A stretch of DNA of 64,000 nucleotides from the NCBI RefSeq assembly GCF_016801865.2, contig NC_068939.1:145648105-145712104 (forward strand), written 5' to 3'. Below, in pieces: positions 10,651 through 22,251 of the stretch. The DNA is from Culex pipiens pallens (taxonomy: Eukaryota > Arthropoda > Insecta > Diptera > Culicidae). The notes under the pieces are model-generated. The model saw only the letters and a list, made by a program, of their open reading frames with translations. It searched no databases and was not told the DNA's origin. Every line of letters starts with the position of its first letter. The first letter of the stretch is position 1. The position numbers and the translations under genes are program-made.

Positions 10651-12719
10651 TACATTAAAAAATATCCACGGTCATATTTTTTTCAAAAAACTAAGAATTC
10701 TATGACACAACATACACTAGCAGAATGTGCAACGGTTATCATATAAAGGCATACCGTTCTATTACCCGCTTAACACCCTGTTAAATGTTTTGAATCGAAC
10801 AAAATAGTTGTGTTTAATTATTCTACAGCTGCCGTAAAAGAAACAAATTCCGAGACTTTCGTAGTTGAGTATTTTCAGGGAACTTCATGAATTTTTAGAA
10901 AGTGATCTCACTTGTGTTCATTCCAAAGCTGTATATCATAGGTACGCGCTATCTTGGTTAGCATTCGTGCGAGTATATCACTCCGTGCCACGAAAACCTA
11001 AACAACAACAAACGAACTATGAATCGTGCCAGGATAACATAAACATAAACAAAGTCAGTTTCCATCGGAGTGACGACGTGACGGAGTATTTACGCAGCAA
11101 TAATGTCCTGTCACTCACAGCGAGGAGGAGTTTGATTTTATCCGGCGATAAACAATATTAAAAGTTTTTGTAAATGTCAACAGCTTAGCTACTTGAATTA
11201 AATTGCACAAAGGGAGTGATATCACAGTTATTCTATTGAAAGCTGGCGCAGGTTAAGTTAGCTGAAAACACTTGCACCTTCTGTTGGGACAGCTGGGCCA
11301 AAGTTTGGGGACCGCTGCCTTCACAGTGCTGATCAGCTGGCTTTCCCGCTAGGCTCTTCGTTGACAGTTTGTCTGACACCATGGCACAACTGCCAAACCC
11401 AGAAAAGTTGGTCGTTTTTGGTCTGTTCTCCAGACCGGTCATATCGGGGCAATCACCCGCTCAACTACCGCCAGGGACTCATGGTTGAATGTCAGTGTCT
11501 TTTGGGCGTTCAGCGCAACACGACTGGTCCTCACTCTTCTCCGGAAATACGATTCACCTCACCTAGCAATGCTTTAGCGATTTGCAGCAAGCGTACTGGA
11601 GGAGGTGATGGTATTCGTTCCACTAGGAAAGTATGGTACTAGACCGGAGGACAAGGTCAGCCGAAGACAGACAACCACCACCACCGCTAACGCCAGAGCC
11701 GTTTATCGAGTGAGTAAACTGTGGACACGCCGTTGATCGCTCTCAATTGCATTGATGACGTCACATGCACATGGCTCGCAGCAGCAGCATCACCAAAGGT
11801 CACAATCATGCAACTTTGTTCCGTATCTCATTTTCCAAACGTGGTTGTCTCCCGTGCTGTGTCAACACGCAAGCATGTGAACCAGTGAAGACGACATGCA
11901 GTCATCGTAACACCAAGTCCACCGCTGCAGGAGAGATTACATTACACTGTTCTTATCATATGTGTCAGTACAAGTTCGCGATCAGCAAGACTAGCAGATG
12001 AAAACGTCACCTCGGAGAACATCATTTTTTTTCGGCGGTCCAGCATCAACTCGATCCTTGAACAATCATCAACAGAAAGCAGAACCTTCAAGTTTTGATT
12101 ACCTGATAGAATCGCATCAGCGGTACATTCGCTTATTTGACCAGAAGTCTGCCGCAGCAGTTCAACCGGTCAACGGAGAAGAACAACCATGCTCATGCTC
12201 AAGTCTGCCGGAGCAGTTCAACCCGTACCGTAGCTTCAAACAAGGGGCGATGTTGGGACAACTGGACCAGAGCTTGGCACCACCTCCATCAACTTTGAAG
12301 GTCCGCTCGCTTTCGTGCTGGGATCTTCGTTGAAAGCTTGGCTGTCACTACTTGCGCCGTAGCACTTCCCGACGCATCTGGCAAACTCCTCATGACAGCC
12401 CATTCCGATGCTCTGATGGTGCTGATCTGCTGATTTTGTCGCAAGCTCGTTGAGATCAGTCAGTTTAGTGCAGCTTGGATTTAGTTGGTACAGCGCTGAA
12501 CTGGTAAGATGGGTTTTTACTAAGAGCAATTACTTATAAAGTTTTCGGATGTAGACCAGCAGCCGTGCCACGTGCTCTAATTTTGATTTTTATTTTCAAG
12601 TTCAACTGTGCCGAACATCAAGTAATCTCAAACAGGACAACAACATTTGAAACAGAACATTCCGCAAACGAAGAGGATGGAGAATTGAATCAAATGTTCG
12701 TTAACCACCAGAGCAATTT
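10651..12719 (-). other. Non-coding interior of the LTR element
   Basis: Balanced composition with only short ORFs (98 codons or fewer plus a 111-codon plus-strand ORF). None resembles gag or pol. Two segments, about 11267-11390 and 12246-12350, look like diverged direct duplicates: both read TGTTGGGACA-CTGG-CCA-AG followed 60 bp later by TCTTCGTTGA. The segment 10865-11161 is AT-balanced and unique. Confidence 0.6.
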
Positions 12720-13620
12720 CCTCCTTGACGGCATTTCCTTCCGGAATGCACACTCAAGGAGTGTCCATCTCTGGCGTCTCACCAGAGGGCCGTTTTATCT
12801 CGGAACTGTTTCCTCCTTGACGGCATTCCCTTCTGGAATGCACACTCAAGGAGTGTCCACCCCTGGCGTCTCACCAGGGGTCCGTTTCATCTCGGAACAG
12901 TTACCTCCTTGACGGCATTCCCTTCCGGAATGCACACTCAAGGAGTGTCCACCTCTGGCATCTCACCAGAGGTCCGTTAAACACCGGAACCGTTTCCTCC
13001 TTGACGGCATTCCCTTCCGGAATGCACACTCAAGGAGTGTCCACCTCTGGCATCTCACCAGAGGTCCGTTAAACACCGGAACCGTTTCCTCCTTGACGGC
13101 ATTCCCTTCCGGAATGCACACTCAAGGAGTGTCCACCTCTAGCATCTCACCAGAAGTCCGTTAAACACCGGAACTGTTTCCTCCTTGACGGCATTCCCTT
13201 CCGGAATGCACACTCAAGGAGTGTCCACCTCTGGCATCTCACCAGAGGTCCGTTAAATACCGGAACCGTTTCCTCCTTGACGGCATTCCCTTCCGGAATG
13301 CACACTCAAGGAGTGTCCACCCCTGGCGTCTCACCAGGGGTCCGTTTCACTCGGAACAGTTACCTCCTTGACGGCATTCCCTTCCGGAATGCACACTCAA
13401 GGAGTGTCCACCTCTGGCATCTCACCAGAGGTCCGTTAAACACCGGAACCGTTTCCTCCTTGACGGCATTCCCTTCCGGAATGCACACTCAAGGAGTGTC
13501 CACCCCTGGCGTCTCACCAGGGGTCCGTTTCACTCGGAACAGTTACCTCCTTGACGGCATTCCCTTCCGGAATGCACACTCAAGGAGTGTCCACCTCTGG
13601 CATCTCACCAGAGGTCCGTT
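12720..13620. repeat. Ten-unit 92-bp minisatellite of paired hairpins
   Basis: Units begin at 12720, 12812, 12904, 12996, 13088, 13180, 13272, 13363, 13455 and 13546, with periods of 91-92 bp. Each unit holds two inverted repeats. One is an outer stem TCCTTGA/TCAAGGA around an inner stem GCATTCC/GGAATGC. The other is CCTCTGG/CCAGAGG with a 7-nt loop. Some units (starting 12812, 13272, 13455) have CCCCTGG/CCAGGGG instead, changed on both sides of the stem. Those units also share the linker TCGGAACAGTTA in place of ACACCGGAACCGTTT, so there are two unit types that alternate toward the right end. The array lies in the leader region of the LTR element, about 200 bp from the primer-binding site. 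ORFs running through it shift frame every unit and are not genes. Confidence 0.95.
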
Positions 13621-13808
13621 TTCAACTGATATAACGTGCTATTTTGTGGTTCCAAAATGCTCCGTTATCACTCTACTCACCATTCTCACTTTCACCGCTC
13701 GGCAACAAAAACTTTCAAAACACTTTTTACAGTTGTTGGGGGCTTCTCGTAGGGCAGAAAGGTTTACCAAGAAAATTTATTTCCAACTGAAAAAAAAATC
13801 AGTGGAAA

Positions 13809-13824
13809 CCTGGCAGGATCGCCA
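13809..13824 (-). promoter_or_regulatory. Primer-binding site complementary to tRNA-Arg(ACG) 3' end
   Basis: On the minus strand, 2 nt after the LTR terminus CACA, comes TGGCGATCCTGCCAGG. This is exactly the complement of CCTGGCAGGATCG plus CCA, the 3' end of the tRNA-Arg genes in this same window (for example 5577-5589). All 16 bases match. The match stops at the next base, as expected for a PBS and not for a tRNA gene fragment. Confidence 0.93.
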
Positions 13825-13826
13825 TT

Positions 13827-14023
13827 TGTGCGTTCTGCTCCGACGAGAAGCCCCCGCTTACACGACCGTTCACTCAGGCGGTTGACAGATGAAAGAGGAC
13901 GAGCCAGCTGGTGTCACACACACCACAATACGGCGGGCCCACAGCTTGACTGCGAACGTCACATGCATCACTCAGCATTGACAGTAGCACCGGTACAGGG
14001 ATAGCGCAATCTTATATCCCACA
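13827..14023 (-). repeat. 5' LTR of the tRNA-Arg-primed element
   Basis: Minus-strand sequence begins TGTGGGATATAAGATTGCGC and ends GGAGCAGAACGCACA. It is identical by reading to the copy at 10445-10641. ATATAAG near the start is a possible TATA-like site. No AATAAA was seen. Confidence 0.92.
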
Positions 14024-14279
14024 ATAATAGTAAAGAACTTAAATCTGATTTAAGAGCATTTTTGGATTAACTAGAATTAAATTTTAGGCTGTCGCTAAGT
14101 AAAAAAACTAATTGAAAATAAAAACGGAAAATTTGATGTTATGAACTGTTATAATTTCTAAAGCTTTTGTTATACTTTTTGTTCCACAATTTTGAAGTTT
14201 ATGCTTTATTTTAAGCTTTTGTCTTCCCGCCTCTTGACCTCAACCAGCGCAGAGTACAAGCAATTTGTAATAGCCTTCT

Positions 14280-15256
14280 TAGTGCGTCCATCCCGCGAAT
14301 TCCCGGGACAAAAAAATCCCGAGATTTCTCCAAAACCGGGAGTTCCCGAATCCCGAGATTTTTTTTAAATTTTGTCCCGGGAATTCCCGAAATTGAAAAA
14401 AAACAAATTTTGGTCTGGACAGATTTGATTAAGGAAACAGATGATCAGTTGAGTACTTAGTCATCGATTATAAATTTAATGCATTTAAATTGTATTCGGC
14501 ATTTATCATCATTAGTTTGGATTTTTAAAGAAAATTGTTAAAATTTATGCATACAGATCCGGAAAATGCCTAGCGCTTAAAATATTTTCTATATATTTTT
14601 ATTTACGTTAATAATGATTTTAAACCTTAAAAAAATAACCTATTTCATTATTTTTTATCAAACACCGGCATCTGGACAAAAGGCTAAATGGTTTGATTTT
14701 TTTTATTGGTTTCGGTTAAAACAGGACCAGAACAAAACAATTAGTACACCGATTTCCATGAATTTGCTCTAAAATCTCCTGTACCTATTCAGACTGTTGT
14801 CCAGATTTTTCCCAGTTTGCGGTAGTGACTTAAAGATAATTAGTAATTTATATTTTATGCAAACCTTGAAATTCTAAACTTATCAAAAATTTCACATTGG
14901 CTGTTATCATTATATTTGTTTTCGTTTCTTGTTTTATAGACAGTTAAAAAAAAAACAAATATTTATAATAAAAAGAAATATATTACAATTGTGTTTCATT
15001 TGAGATGCAAAGCCATGAACAAGAAAAAAAAACAATTTTTAATGTATTTTAAGCTATCTTAATTTGCTGTCCTTGTTTAGATTGAAGTGTACATTATCGA
15101 CAATTACTAGTATTGAGGTCAGTCTATGATTTTAAGCTTGACATAGATTTTATGACTGTTTCAAAAATTTCCCGGGATTCCGGGAATTCCCTGGATTCAC
15201 AGAATATTTTTCCCGTTTCCCGGGAAATTCAAAACCCGGGAAAATTGGACGCCCTA
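14280..15256. mobile_element. Non-autonomous hAT-like element, CCCGGG-rich
   Basis: Left end TAGTGCGTCCATCCCG and right end CCCGGGAAAATTGGACGCCCTA are inverted copies of each other. Flanking 8-mers AGCCTTCT (14272-14279) and AGCCTTAT (15257-15264) differ at one base, consistent with an aged 8-bp target duplication. Subterminal TTCCCGGGAA blocks match the element at 362-1417. The interior is AT-rich with no transposase. Confidence 0.75.
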
Positions 15257-15479
15257 AGCCTTATGCAACAACCAACAAATTTTAAAAGTTAGAAATAACT
15301 TCAAAAACCAGTTGGCTAAAGCTGTCATGAATTTCGTAAGTTAAATTTTATCATTTAATTGATTGTCACAATTTTTTGAGTAGTTACTAAAATTTACTTA
15401 ATCATTCAATATCAAGTTAAATTTCAATGCTTTAACCAAGATTTTATAATTTGATAATGTTCAAAGCAAAAAAAAAAAA

Positions 15480-15935
15480 AAATCTTTTTCGAAAATACTA
15501 AAATTTTCATAATTTGCAATATGGATGTCAAATGAAGCAAAATTTGGTATGCTTTTAACTTTTATTAGAGTTTTGTTTGTAAAAAAATACCATATGTTTT
15601 CGAAAATACTAAAATTTTTAATAATTTGCAATTTGGGTTTTAAACGGAGTGAAACATTAAATGCTTTTACACTTTCATTAGAGATTTTTTTTTTGTAAAA
15701 TACTAAAATTTCCACAAAATACCATATTTTTTTCGTAAATACTCAATTTTTTATAATTTGCAAAATGGGTATCAAACGGAGTGAAACTTTAAATGCTTTT
15801 ACACTTTTATTTGGGATTTTTTTTTGTAAAATACTAAAATTTTCACAAAATACCGTAATTTTCGAAATTACTTAAATTTTCATAATTTGCAATATGGGTA
15901 TCAAACTATTCGAAATTTTGCATGCATTTTCACTG
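15480..15935. repeat. Degenerate tandem repeat, four units of about 124 bp
   Basis: The landmark AATTTGCAATATGGGTATCAAA recurs in variant form near 15510, 15632, 15758 and 15882, between poly-T and CGAAAATACTAAAATTT blocks. The related landmark in inverted orientation (TTTGATACCCATATTG) recurs three times at 33240-33530. Confidence 0.75.
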
Positions 15936-18100
15936 TTTTAGAGTTTTTTGAAAACGGTATTCTGTGACAATTTGAGTATTTTACAAAAAAAAACTATAAT
16001 AAAAATCAAAAAAGCATACCAAATTTTGCTTAAAATTAAAATTGGAGTATTTTCTAAAAGATACAATACATTGTGAAAATTTGTGTATATTATTAAAAAA
16101 AAAACTCTAGAAGAATTCGAAAACCCTAGAAGAATTCGATAGTTTAGTCTGCTTTTAGATTCGAAATCATTTATTTTTTTTTAATTAGATTTTAATGACA
16201 TCATAGTATTAAAATTATTTTATTTACTAATGTTTTCTTAATTAAGGATAACAATCTTTTGAAACTTTTCAAAATTTGGTTGACGTATATATTGTAGAAT
16301 ATCTGCAATCGGCTCACTGCTACTGTTAAAAATATGCATAATACCATTATTGTCTTGAATATTTTTCCAACAGTCCCAATTCAAAATTTATAAAATCCTG
16401 AAAGTTCCCAATTTGTTGCAAAATGCATAAAATACGTAAATCATTGAGTTTTCAAAAGAAATTTTAATGTTCTGGCAAATGATTTTTCACCTTATATTTT
16501 TAAAGACGGTTTTAAAAGCACGGTAGTAGAAACTTGTTTTAAAATGTAAAATAGAATTTTCTAACAGTGCAACCTCACCCCAATAAAACGAGAATAGTGA
16601 AATTGACAAAAGGCATTGGAACAATTATCGTGGTGTTAAATTTCTTGACGTTTTTGTGGGTCGTCGTCGGAGTCTGTCCGTCTGCTCATCCATTCGTTTC
16701 TTGCTCGTGTTTTTTTTCCTGTTTTGTTTAGTTTAGATAAATGTCCGCTGATAGCCGCCGCCGATGAGACTAGCCACTGCTGTCCGATGAAGACCCCAAA
16801 GTGTAAGTGTTGATAATGTTCTAAAATTAAGTGAACCATCCTCTGCTCTCCTCAGCCGGGTGGAATTGTTCGTGAAAGTGTCGTATTGTTGTAAATTGAG
16901 GTTTTCCGTAATTGATGGCTTTTATTTTTCGTTTTGTGATGCGCTTTATTGTGTGTGAGATACGAGTTTCAGATAGAGGGTCTCCATTTGTCATAAAACC
17001 ATTCCGGTTGCTGTCAATTGAATTAGTTGGCATGGTTTGAATTAGTTGGCAACTCGATTCCGACACATGTTGCGAATAAAGTACACACTTTTGCTGGTTA
17101 ATCATAAACAACTAAATAACGTTGTGTTCAAAAAATGGTACAACATCCTATCTTCAATTAACATAATAGCGTAGCATAAAACATACATGTGTCATTAAAT
17201 ATTTACAAGTCAAGCACACCGGTCAACGGACCAAAGAGGTCGCCATCGTGTTTTATTTCAAAAAAGGAGCAAAATTATACATGATACATGCGTGCACAAA
17301 ACAACAAAACAGGATCAGGAAAGTACAAACAACATCCTTCACCCCTTCGTATAGTGCAGGGGCAAATTTCAAAAACAAAGAGCAAAATAAAAGCTGAAGA
17401 AGTTATTAAATTGAAATGCCCTGGCCAGATCCCGGGGCCCGAGGGCTCATTTCCCGAAAAATATTTCAAACGGAATATTTTAGCCCGAATCCCGTTCCAG
17501 CTTTTGCCTGAATGGCATCCAGAATGTGCAGAAGGCTTTTCCGAAAGTTGAAGTGAAATTATAAACCGGTACCCGCCCTCCTCCCACAATGTTGACCACC
17601 CAGCTCCGAAAGGGACGAGGCACTCGGAAACTCACCTTCACTTTAGCACTACCAAAACAGGAGCTGGCAGGGGAAGTTTAATTTTTGTTTTAATGAACCC
17701 GCATTGCTAGGCAGCTCCCCCGGAATGTGGTCGGGTTTTAGGTAAATATCTGTACGTTAAAGTGGACATATTCTCAAGTGTGGGGCTACTTTAAATAATG
17801 CGGTGCACATCTTGCTTTGTCCAAGGAAAATGACCACCGAATTTGTTCTGATTCGACGCGTCCGATTTTTTGCTTCAGTGTGGTTGCTGAAGATTAATGA
17901 ATGGATAGAGATGTTATCCCGGTTTTATGCTTTGGTTAAGCCTGAAGTAATGGAAAAGGATTCAGATTTTGTCATCACAATTTAAATTGTGCTTCTCAAT
18001 AACCCCTCTAATTTATATCAACTAGATATGGTAGATATGCTTCACAATTCCTCTGAAAATAGAAGGCTTAGCAACTGATAACATATTGAAATGCAATTCT
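15936..18100. other. Intergenic DNA, AT-rich then balanced
   Basis: AT-rich to about 16600. The stretch 16620-17120 and 17220-17760 is more balanced. Antisense ORFs at 17275-17589 and 17288-17551 oppose each other and lack motifs. No gene is called. Confidence 0.4.
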
Positions 18101-18103
18101 CTT

Positions 18104-20339
18104 TGAATTTTTGTATTTTTGTATTTTTGTTTTTTTTGTATTTTTGTATTTTTATATTTTTATATTTTTGTTTTTTTGTATTTTTGTATTTTTGTATTTT
18201 TGTATTTTTGTATTTTTGTATTTTTGTATTTTTGTATTTTTGTATTTTTGTATTTTTGTATTTTTGTATTTTTGTATTTTTGTATTTTTGTATTTTTGTA
18301 TTTTTGTATTTTTGTATTTTTGTATTTTTGTATTTTTGTATTTTTGTATTTTTGTATTTTTGTATTTTTGTATTTTTGTATTTTTGTATTTTTGTATTTT
18401 TGTATTTTTGTATTTTTGTATTTTTGTATTTTTGTATTTTTGTATTTTTGTATTTTTGTATTTTTGTATTTTTGTATTTTTGTATTTTTGTATTTTTGTA
18501 TTTTTGTATTTTTGTATTTTTGTATTTTTGTATTTTTGTATTTTTGTATTTTTGTATTTTTGTATTTTTGTATTTTTGTATTTTTGTATTTTTGTATTTT
18601 TGTATTTTTGTATTTTTGTATTTTTGTATTTTTGTATTTTTGTATTTTTGTATTTTTGTATTTTTGTATTTTGTATTTTTGTATTTTTTGTATTTTTGTA
18701 TTTTTGTATTTTTGTATTTTTGTATTTTTGTATTTTTGTATTTTTGTATTTTTGTATTTTTGTATTTTTGTATTTTTGTATTTTTGTATTTTTGTATTTT
18801 TGTATTTTTGTATTTTTGTATTTTTGTATTTTTGTATTTTTGTATTATTGTATTTTTGTATTTTTGTATTTTTGTATTTTTATATTTTTATATTTTTGTT
18901 TTTTTTTGTATTTTTGTATTTTTGTATTTTTGTATTTTTGTATTTTTGTATTTTTGTATTTTTGTATTTTTGTATTTTTGTATTTTTGTATTTTTGTATT
19001 TTTGTATTTTTGTATTTTTGTATTTGTGTATTTTTGTATTTTTGTATTTTTGTATTTTTGTATTTTTGTATTTTTGTATTTTTGTATTTTTGTATTTTTG
19101 TATTTTTGTATTTTTGTATTTTTGTATTTTTGTATTTTTGTATTTTTGTATTTTTGTATTTTTGTATTTTTGTATTTTTGTATTTTTGTATTTTTGTATT
19201 TTTGTATTTTTGTATTTTTGTATTTTTGTATTTTTGTATTTTTGTATTTTTGTATTTTTGTATTTTTGTATTTTTTGTATTTTTGTATTTTTGTATTTTT
19301 GTATTTTTGTATTTTTGTATTTTTGTATTTTTGTATTTTTGTATTTTTGTATTTTTGTATTTTTGTATTTTTGTATTTTTGTATTTTTGTATTTTTGTAT
19401 TTTTTGTATTTTTGTATTTTTGTATTTTTGTATTTTTGTATTTTTGTATTTTTGTATTTTTGTATTTTTGTATTTTTGTATTTTTTGTATTTTTGTATTT
19501 TTGTATTTTTGTATTTTTGTATTTTTGTATTTTTTTATTTTTGTATTTTTTGTATTTTTGTATTTTTGTATTTTTGTATTTTTGTATTTTTGTATTTTTG
19601 TATTTTTGTATTTTTGTATTTTTGTATTTTTGTATTTTTGTATTTTTTGTATTTTTGTATTTTTGTATTTTTGTATTTTTTGTATTTTTGTATTTTTGTA
19701 TTTTTGTATTTTTGTATTTTTGTATTTTTGTATTTTTGTATTTTTGTATTTTTGTATTTTTGTATTTTTGTATTTTTGTATTTTTGTATTTTTGTATTTT
19801 TGTATTTTTGTATTTTTGTATTTTTGTATTTTTGTATTTTTGTATTTTTTGTATTTTTGAATTTTTTGTATTTTTGTATTTTTGTATTTTTGTATTTTTG
19901 TATTTTTGTATTTTTGTATTTTTGTATTTTTGTATTTTTGTATTTTTGTATTTTTGTATTTTTGTATTTTGTATTTTGTATTTTTGTATTTTTGTATTTT
20001 TGTATTTTTGTATTTTTGTATTTTTGTATTTTTGTATTTTTGTATTTTTGTATTTTTGTATTTTTGTATTTTTGTATTTTTGTATTTTTGTATTTTTGTA
20101 TTTTTGTATTTTTGTATTTTTGTATTTTTGTATTTTTGTATTTTTGTATTTTTGTATTTTTGTATTTTTGTATTTTTGTATTTTTGTATTTTTGTATTTT
20201 TTTATTTTTGTATTTTTGTATTTTTGTATTTTTGTATTTTTGTATTTTTGTATTTTTGTATTTTTGTATTTTTGTATTTTTGTATTTTTGTATTTTTGTA
20301 TTTTTGTATTTTTGTATTTTTGTATTTTTGTATTTTTGC
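18104..20339. repeat. Octanucleotide satellite (GTATTTTT)n
   Basis: About 2.2 kb of near-perfect GTATTTTT units (roughly 280), with scattered 7-, 9- and variant 8-mers. Eight is not a multiple of three, so all three forward frames read the same 8-residue cycle YFCIFVFL and stay open for up to 783 codons. The reverse strand reads KIQKYKNT for 513 codons. These are sequence artefacts and not genes. A distinctive variant block with TATATTTTTATATTTTTG followed by a longer T run appears at about 18150-18180 and again at about 18877-18909, showing duplication of a segment about 727 bp long. Confidence 0.98.
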
Positions 20340-20340
20340 A

Positions 20341-22126
20341 TTTAAGTACCTTCAGCAAAGCACACCAATCGTTTCGATTCAACATGACTTCAGGAAATAC
20401 AATGCACATGACACCAACCACAATTCAGCCGTCCGTCCACCAATTAAGATCCACAAAAGCGTGCACTTAATCAATTTCACTAATCCACTCCGGGGCAGCA
20501 AATGTTCTGGGAAATCCGACGCTCATTAGAGCGAGTTCGTTCGCCGTTCCCGGGAAGTATCGATGACCGTCGAGCTCACCGTTGTTGGCAATCAATGTCT
20601 TCTACACGTTGAAGAACACCGACGACGTCAGCTTTGTACGCCGAACATCGCGTGAAATGTGTTTATAAACTAGCCTCTAGCCCAAGTTGCAGCCTCTTCT
20701 GTTGGACATCGTCGAGGTTTGGGATGATGCGGCCGTGCATTACTGGTCCATGGAATGCAGCATCTCTCTCTAGTCAATAAAGGAAGATTAGCGGATAGTG
20801 ATAGGATTTTAGCTGATTTACAACGTTCAACAGTAGTTTATGCATCGTCGTTCAACATGGACGACAAGAGTTGGGAGAAGTTTCGTACGGCAGTTATTAC
20901 TAAAAGTTGATCCCCTCACGAGACACACGCAACATAATACCTGCTCTATTGAACGTCCAGGATATCGATATTTGAGCAGCATGCCCAACGAAACTTCTCC
21001 CTTGACTCCCTCTTCTCTTGGCGCTGAAGTAAAGCACCTGGACAAACACATCCCACATCGTATACCCGGTAGCCGTCAACGGCGCAATCGTTCCCATTAG
21101 TCAAGACAAATTAATATTGACAGATTAAATATCCCTTACCGACCAACCAGCTCGGCCGCGACTCCCTCGAGACTGCTCCTGGAGGACCAGAACATTTTTC
21201 TTCTTCGTTGGTCCAGGAAGTGACGGAATCAACTGCGGTTTCTTTTGGCTAATCCTTATTACATCATGACACAGCATCCCCCGCACCACCACACAGACTC
21301 CAGGGTAAATATATTGGAAGAACGTGCCTGGCACCACCAGGCCGGGGGTGTGGTCAAAATTTATTTCGCCATCAATATATCGAAGCCCCCGAAGGCAATC
21401 TAAACGCGCTGCAATATCGGACGACGACGGTCCTCTAGATCATCAGAGCATGTCAACAACATGGGGTTGACCAACGGGGCTGGGAAACCATAACAGTTGC
21501 ACTCTGGCCGGGAGGGGAAATAATTTTATTGATTTTTTTAAAGACTACTCCAGTATATTACCCCTGGGATTTGTGGGCAATCAAAAAAGCTTTCTCGAAC
21601 GGAAAAAAAAATCTTCGTCACATTCCTGAAACCGTGGCCGTAAAACAATATTTAATCAAAGAACAGTTGGTTCGCCGTAAATATGGACGCGAGCGGGGAA
21701 GAGAAATGGCTTCTACGCGACGGGAATGAAGTGCTCAAGTAGCTAAAAGACACGATTCTGTAAGAGAAAGAGTCATCTGTCGAGTCAATATTTGTCTTTG
21801 CGGAAGCGTCTAGTGAAGCTTCATATCTTGCGTTTGGTTCACGAACGATGCTGACCTGTTGTTCAAGAATTGGAACTTGTCGGATATTTAATAATAGCCA
21901 TCCCACATATTTGGAACACCCACAAACTCGGAACACTTTATGTTAATTTGTCAATAGGTCAATGCACCTCCCACAATTACGAAAAACCCATGAAAAACCT
22001 TATTTTAACTGAAAATTCAACAACAACAAAAAATCAGACTATATACAAAACCATAGTTGGCCTTAAAATTTATTTGTATTAGCATTTTAGTCTATATTTT
22101 GTTGAAAAAAATTTAAGCTTTTTTCC
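20341..22126. other. Balanced-composition intergenic DNA
   Basis: The section 20341-21700 has more GC than the surroundings and no repeats I could match. ORFs at 20827-21100 occur on both strands and none has a recognised motif. It could be unique regulatory or intronic DNA. Confidence 0.4.
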
Positions 22127-22251
22127 GAAAAGGTCCAATAAACCAAATTTCCAGTTTTTCTTTTGGGGTGTTTTTGAAACCGCCTTGTGTCAGGGGTATT
22201 AAAAAACAATCAAAAATCATAAACTGAAAATTTGGTTTATTGGACCTTTTC
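22127..22251. mobile_element. Short MITE, GAAAAGGTCC termini
   Basis: Left GAAAAGGTCCAATAAACCAA and right TTGGTTTATTGGACCTTTTC are perfect inverted copies for about 20 bp and continue with partial pairing. A long A run follows. A half copy lies at 28492-28568. GGACCTTTTC plus an A run also marks about 40705-40735 and 58178-58200. Confidence 0.8.

Larger units (their letters stand above)
10445..14023 (-). mobile_element. Young non-autonomous LTR retrotransposon primed by tRNA-Arg
   Basis: Two 197-bp direct repeats that read identically (10445-10641 and 13827-14023) have TGTG...CACA ends and flank a 3.2 kb interior. Outside them is a perfect 5-bp duplication, ATAAT (10440-10444 and 14024-14028). 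Read on the minus strand, a primer-binding site for tRNA-Arg(ACG) starts 2 nt inside the 5' LTR, and a purine tract abuts the 3' LTR. These features fix the orientation. The interior has no gag, protease, reverse transcriptase or integrase, so packaging, copying and integration must have come from another element. Identical LTRs imply recent insertion. A strong splice-donor-like GTGAGTAGAG lies on the minus strand at 13671-13680; its use is unknown. At 3.6 kb it falls between the usual TRIM and LARD size classes. The parent lineage cannot be assigned without pol. Confidence 0.93.

Noticed and set aside
12720..13620. CRISPR-like look of regularly spaced palindromic repeats
   Set aside because: The whole 92-bp unit repeats with no unique spacers, and the context is a eukaryotic LTR element.
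13809..13824. A truncated tRNA-Arg pseudogene beside the LTR
   Set aside because: Exactly the 3' 13 bases plus CCA are present, 2 nt from an LTR end, and the match then stops. This is the pattern of a primer-binding site.
12565..13885. Plus-strand ORFs through the 92-bp minisatellite (115 and 202 codons)
   Set aside because: The 91-92-bp period changes frame in each unit, the ORFs are antisense to the LTR element, and they have no known motif.
18091..20529. ORFs of 513-783 codons across the octamer satellite on both strands
   Set aside because: They are produced by an 8-bp unit without stop codons in these frames and encode only an 8-residue cycle, so there is no sign of a real protein.
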